Source of the DNA: Eubacterium sp. UBA3279
Lineage (GTDB): Bacteria > Bacillota > Clostridia > Lachnospirales > Lachnospiraceae
Length of the DNA: 64,000 nt
Assembly: GCA_002361775.1 (NCBI GenBank)
Contig: DETV01000048.1
Location: 53,069 to 117,068, forward strand
Direction: 5' to 3'
Positions 62,814-64,000 of this stretch are shown here, in pieces. Position 1 is the first letter of the stretch, and each line of letters begins with the position of its first letter. Under the pieces are notes generated by a model. The model worked only from the letters and a program-made list of their open reading frames with translations, did not search any database and was not told the DNA's origin. The position numbers and the translations under genes are program-made.

Positions 62814-63948
62814 GTATTTTCCTGCCTCCATTTTGCCGGAGAAATTCCCATTGATTTTTTAAAAAATCTACTGAAGTATTCTAAATTACGAAATCCATTT
62901 TTTTCTGCCACTACCGATATTTTGTCAGTAGTATTTTTCAAATCTTTCAACACAGCTTCCAGACGAATTTCATTCAGAAACTCTACATAATTCACTCCTG
63001 TTTCCTTTTTAAAAAGATGTGAAAAATAACTGGAACTCAACCCCAGAATTCCTGATATTTCATGGAGACTAAGAGATTCCTGATAATGCCCTCTCATATA
63101 CTGGACAGCTTTTTGAATCATTTTATCCCAATGTTTTTCTTTAACGTCCTGATCTTCTCGTATTTCTTCCATGCGATGGTATAGTTCTCCCAAACTCTCA
63201 TTTAATTTTCTTTCACACCCATCCACAAAAAAATCCACTCCCAAAAAACCTTCAACAGAGTGATTAATTCGACTTATTTTATCATCTAAATCACTGACAT
63301 ATCCCGGCAGCAAAACGGAAAATTCTTTTTCACCTGTCTCTATTAAAATTCCTTCCGGCATAGATCTGTTAACCAACTCATATACAAACTTCATTGCCAA
63401 ATCATTAATTTTACACTTATTTTCATCACTCAAATAAAATCCCAGAATTCTCCTGATTGTTTTGTCTCCATCCCATACAGGTAATATGCCCTCTCCCAAA
63501 AAATATTTTGCCAGTTTTTTTCTAAACTATCACCCACTTCTCCGGAAACTTCTATTCCTTTTCTGCCTTTCTTTTCCAGAAATTCCTCTGCTTCCTGAAG
63601 CATAGCAAAAATCTCTTCCATACTCATACTGGCTTTTAAAATATAACCAATAATATTATACGGAATCATTTTCCGTAACGTTTCAAAATCGTCCAGACAA
63701 GAAATCACAATAATAGCGCAGCTCTCATCAATTTCCCGGATTTTCTGAATAAGTTCAACCCCGTCCATCCCCTCCATACGAATATCCGTAATCACTACGT
63801 CGGGTCGTATTCTTTGAAATTCACGAAATGCATCAATTCCATTGTCTGCCTGTGCCGCTAACCGCATATTATATTTTTCCCAGGGTATGGAATTCTGTAA
63901 TCCCAATCTTACTAATAATTCATCCTCTGCAAATAATACTTGATACAT
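62810..63948 (-). pseudogene. YesN-like response regulator split by a frameshift
   Basis: Two out-of-frame pieces overlap at 63430-63499. The first (start 63948, GGAGGAGAAGGAAAT before ATG) encodes a receiver domain with phospho-acceptor Asp55 in VVITDIRMEG. The second (to 62810) encodes the linker and a double AraC helix-turn-helix (LHEISGILGLSSSYFSHLFKK, FRNLEYFSRFFKKSMGIS). Adding one T to the T6 tract at 63498-63503 joins them as NWQNIFLGEG... into one protein of about 380 residues, the normal YesN design. This could be a real mutation, a sequencing error, or phase variation. The second piece alone lacks a convincing start. Confidence 0.85.
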
Positions 63949-63982
63949 ATTTCCTTCTCCTCCAAGTAATTATTTTTATTTA

Positions 63983-63999
63983 GGCGTTTGCGAAACGCC
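63983..63999. promoter_or_regulatory. Perfect palindrome at window end
   Basis: GGCGTTT-GCG-AAACGCC, about 35 bp upstream of the response regulator start. It may be an operator or the hairpin of a terminator of the next gene. The window ends here. Confidence 0.4.
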
Positions 64000-64000
64000 A

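Noticed and set aside
63430..63503. Programmed -1 frameshift in the response regulator
   Set aside because: The site TTTTTTGG is not a good X-XXY-YYZ slippery heptamer and no downstream pseudoknot is obvious; a one-base indel is simpler.

Overview
The window looks like a chromosome segment of an anaerobic gut-type Clostridia, most probably a member of the Lachnospiraceae. The support is indirect: SpoVT (a sporulation regulator), low-to-moderate GC, AGGAGG-type ribosome binding sites, many ABC sugar importers with glycoside hydrolases, YesM/YesN-type sensing, and a soluble anaerobic redox cluster. Species cannot be fixed from the sequence alone.

Layout. 1-9.7 kb is housekeeping: the start of an acyl-ACP thioesterase, tRNA-Gln(CTG), a Mn-type CDF exporter, nicotinate phosphoribosyltransferase, SpoVT, a GNAT plus DUF3786 pair, a CcdA/TlpA-like thiol redox pair, dCTP deaminase and galactokinase. 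9.0-17.4 kb holds a SNF2 helicase / alpha-beta hydrolase / acyltransferase / DUF6320 operon, xylulokinase and a SemiSWEET-like small membrane protein.

17.5-28.8 kb is the most interesting region. Twelve tightly packed minus-strand genes run malate/lactate-type dehydrogenase, HdrB, HdrC, HdrA, FlxD (MvhD-like), FlxC, FlxB, FlxA, fumarate-reductase-like Fe-S protein, fumarate-reductase-like flavoprotein, fumarase alpha and fumarase beta. Read as a unit, this is a soluble reductive oxaloacetate-to-succinate branch. Its terminal reductase would receive electrons from NADH through a flavin-bifurcating FlxABCD-HdrABC module, with no membrane anchor.

29-38.4 kb is a carbohydrate locus: an ABC importer (binding protein and two permeases), an acyltransferase, two tandem GH2 enzymes and an ArsR-type regulator with a large C-terminal domain. 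Repeated AACAGT...TTGTTT sites sit on both promoters. 38.4-41.3 kb is a patchwork of palindromic repeats, two truncated gene remnants and an ATPase/DUF4869 gene pair. 41.3-53.9 kb contains a URO-D-family protein divergent from an AraC regulator, homocysteine methyltransferase, a VOC protein, a PrsA/SurA-like lipoprotein, Mfd, Pth, two CobW-type GTPases (one with a His/Cys tandem repeat), an HPr-like protein and a threonine-aldolase-like enzyme.

53.9-64 kb is a host-glycan locus: GH29 fucosidase, GH20 hexosaminidase, an LplABC-type importer, and a YesM-like histidine kinase with a YesN-like response regulator. The regulator is interrupted by a one-base frameshift in a T tract.
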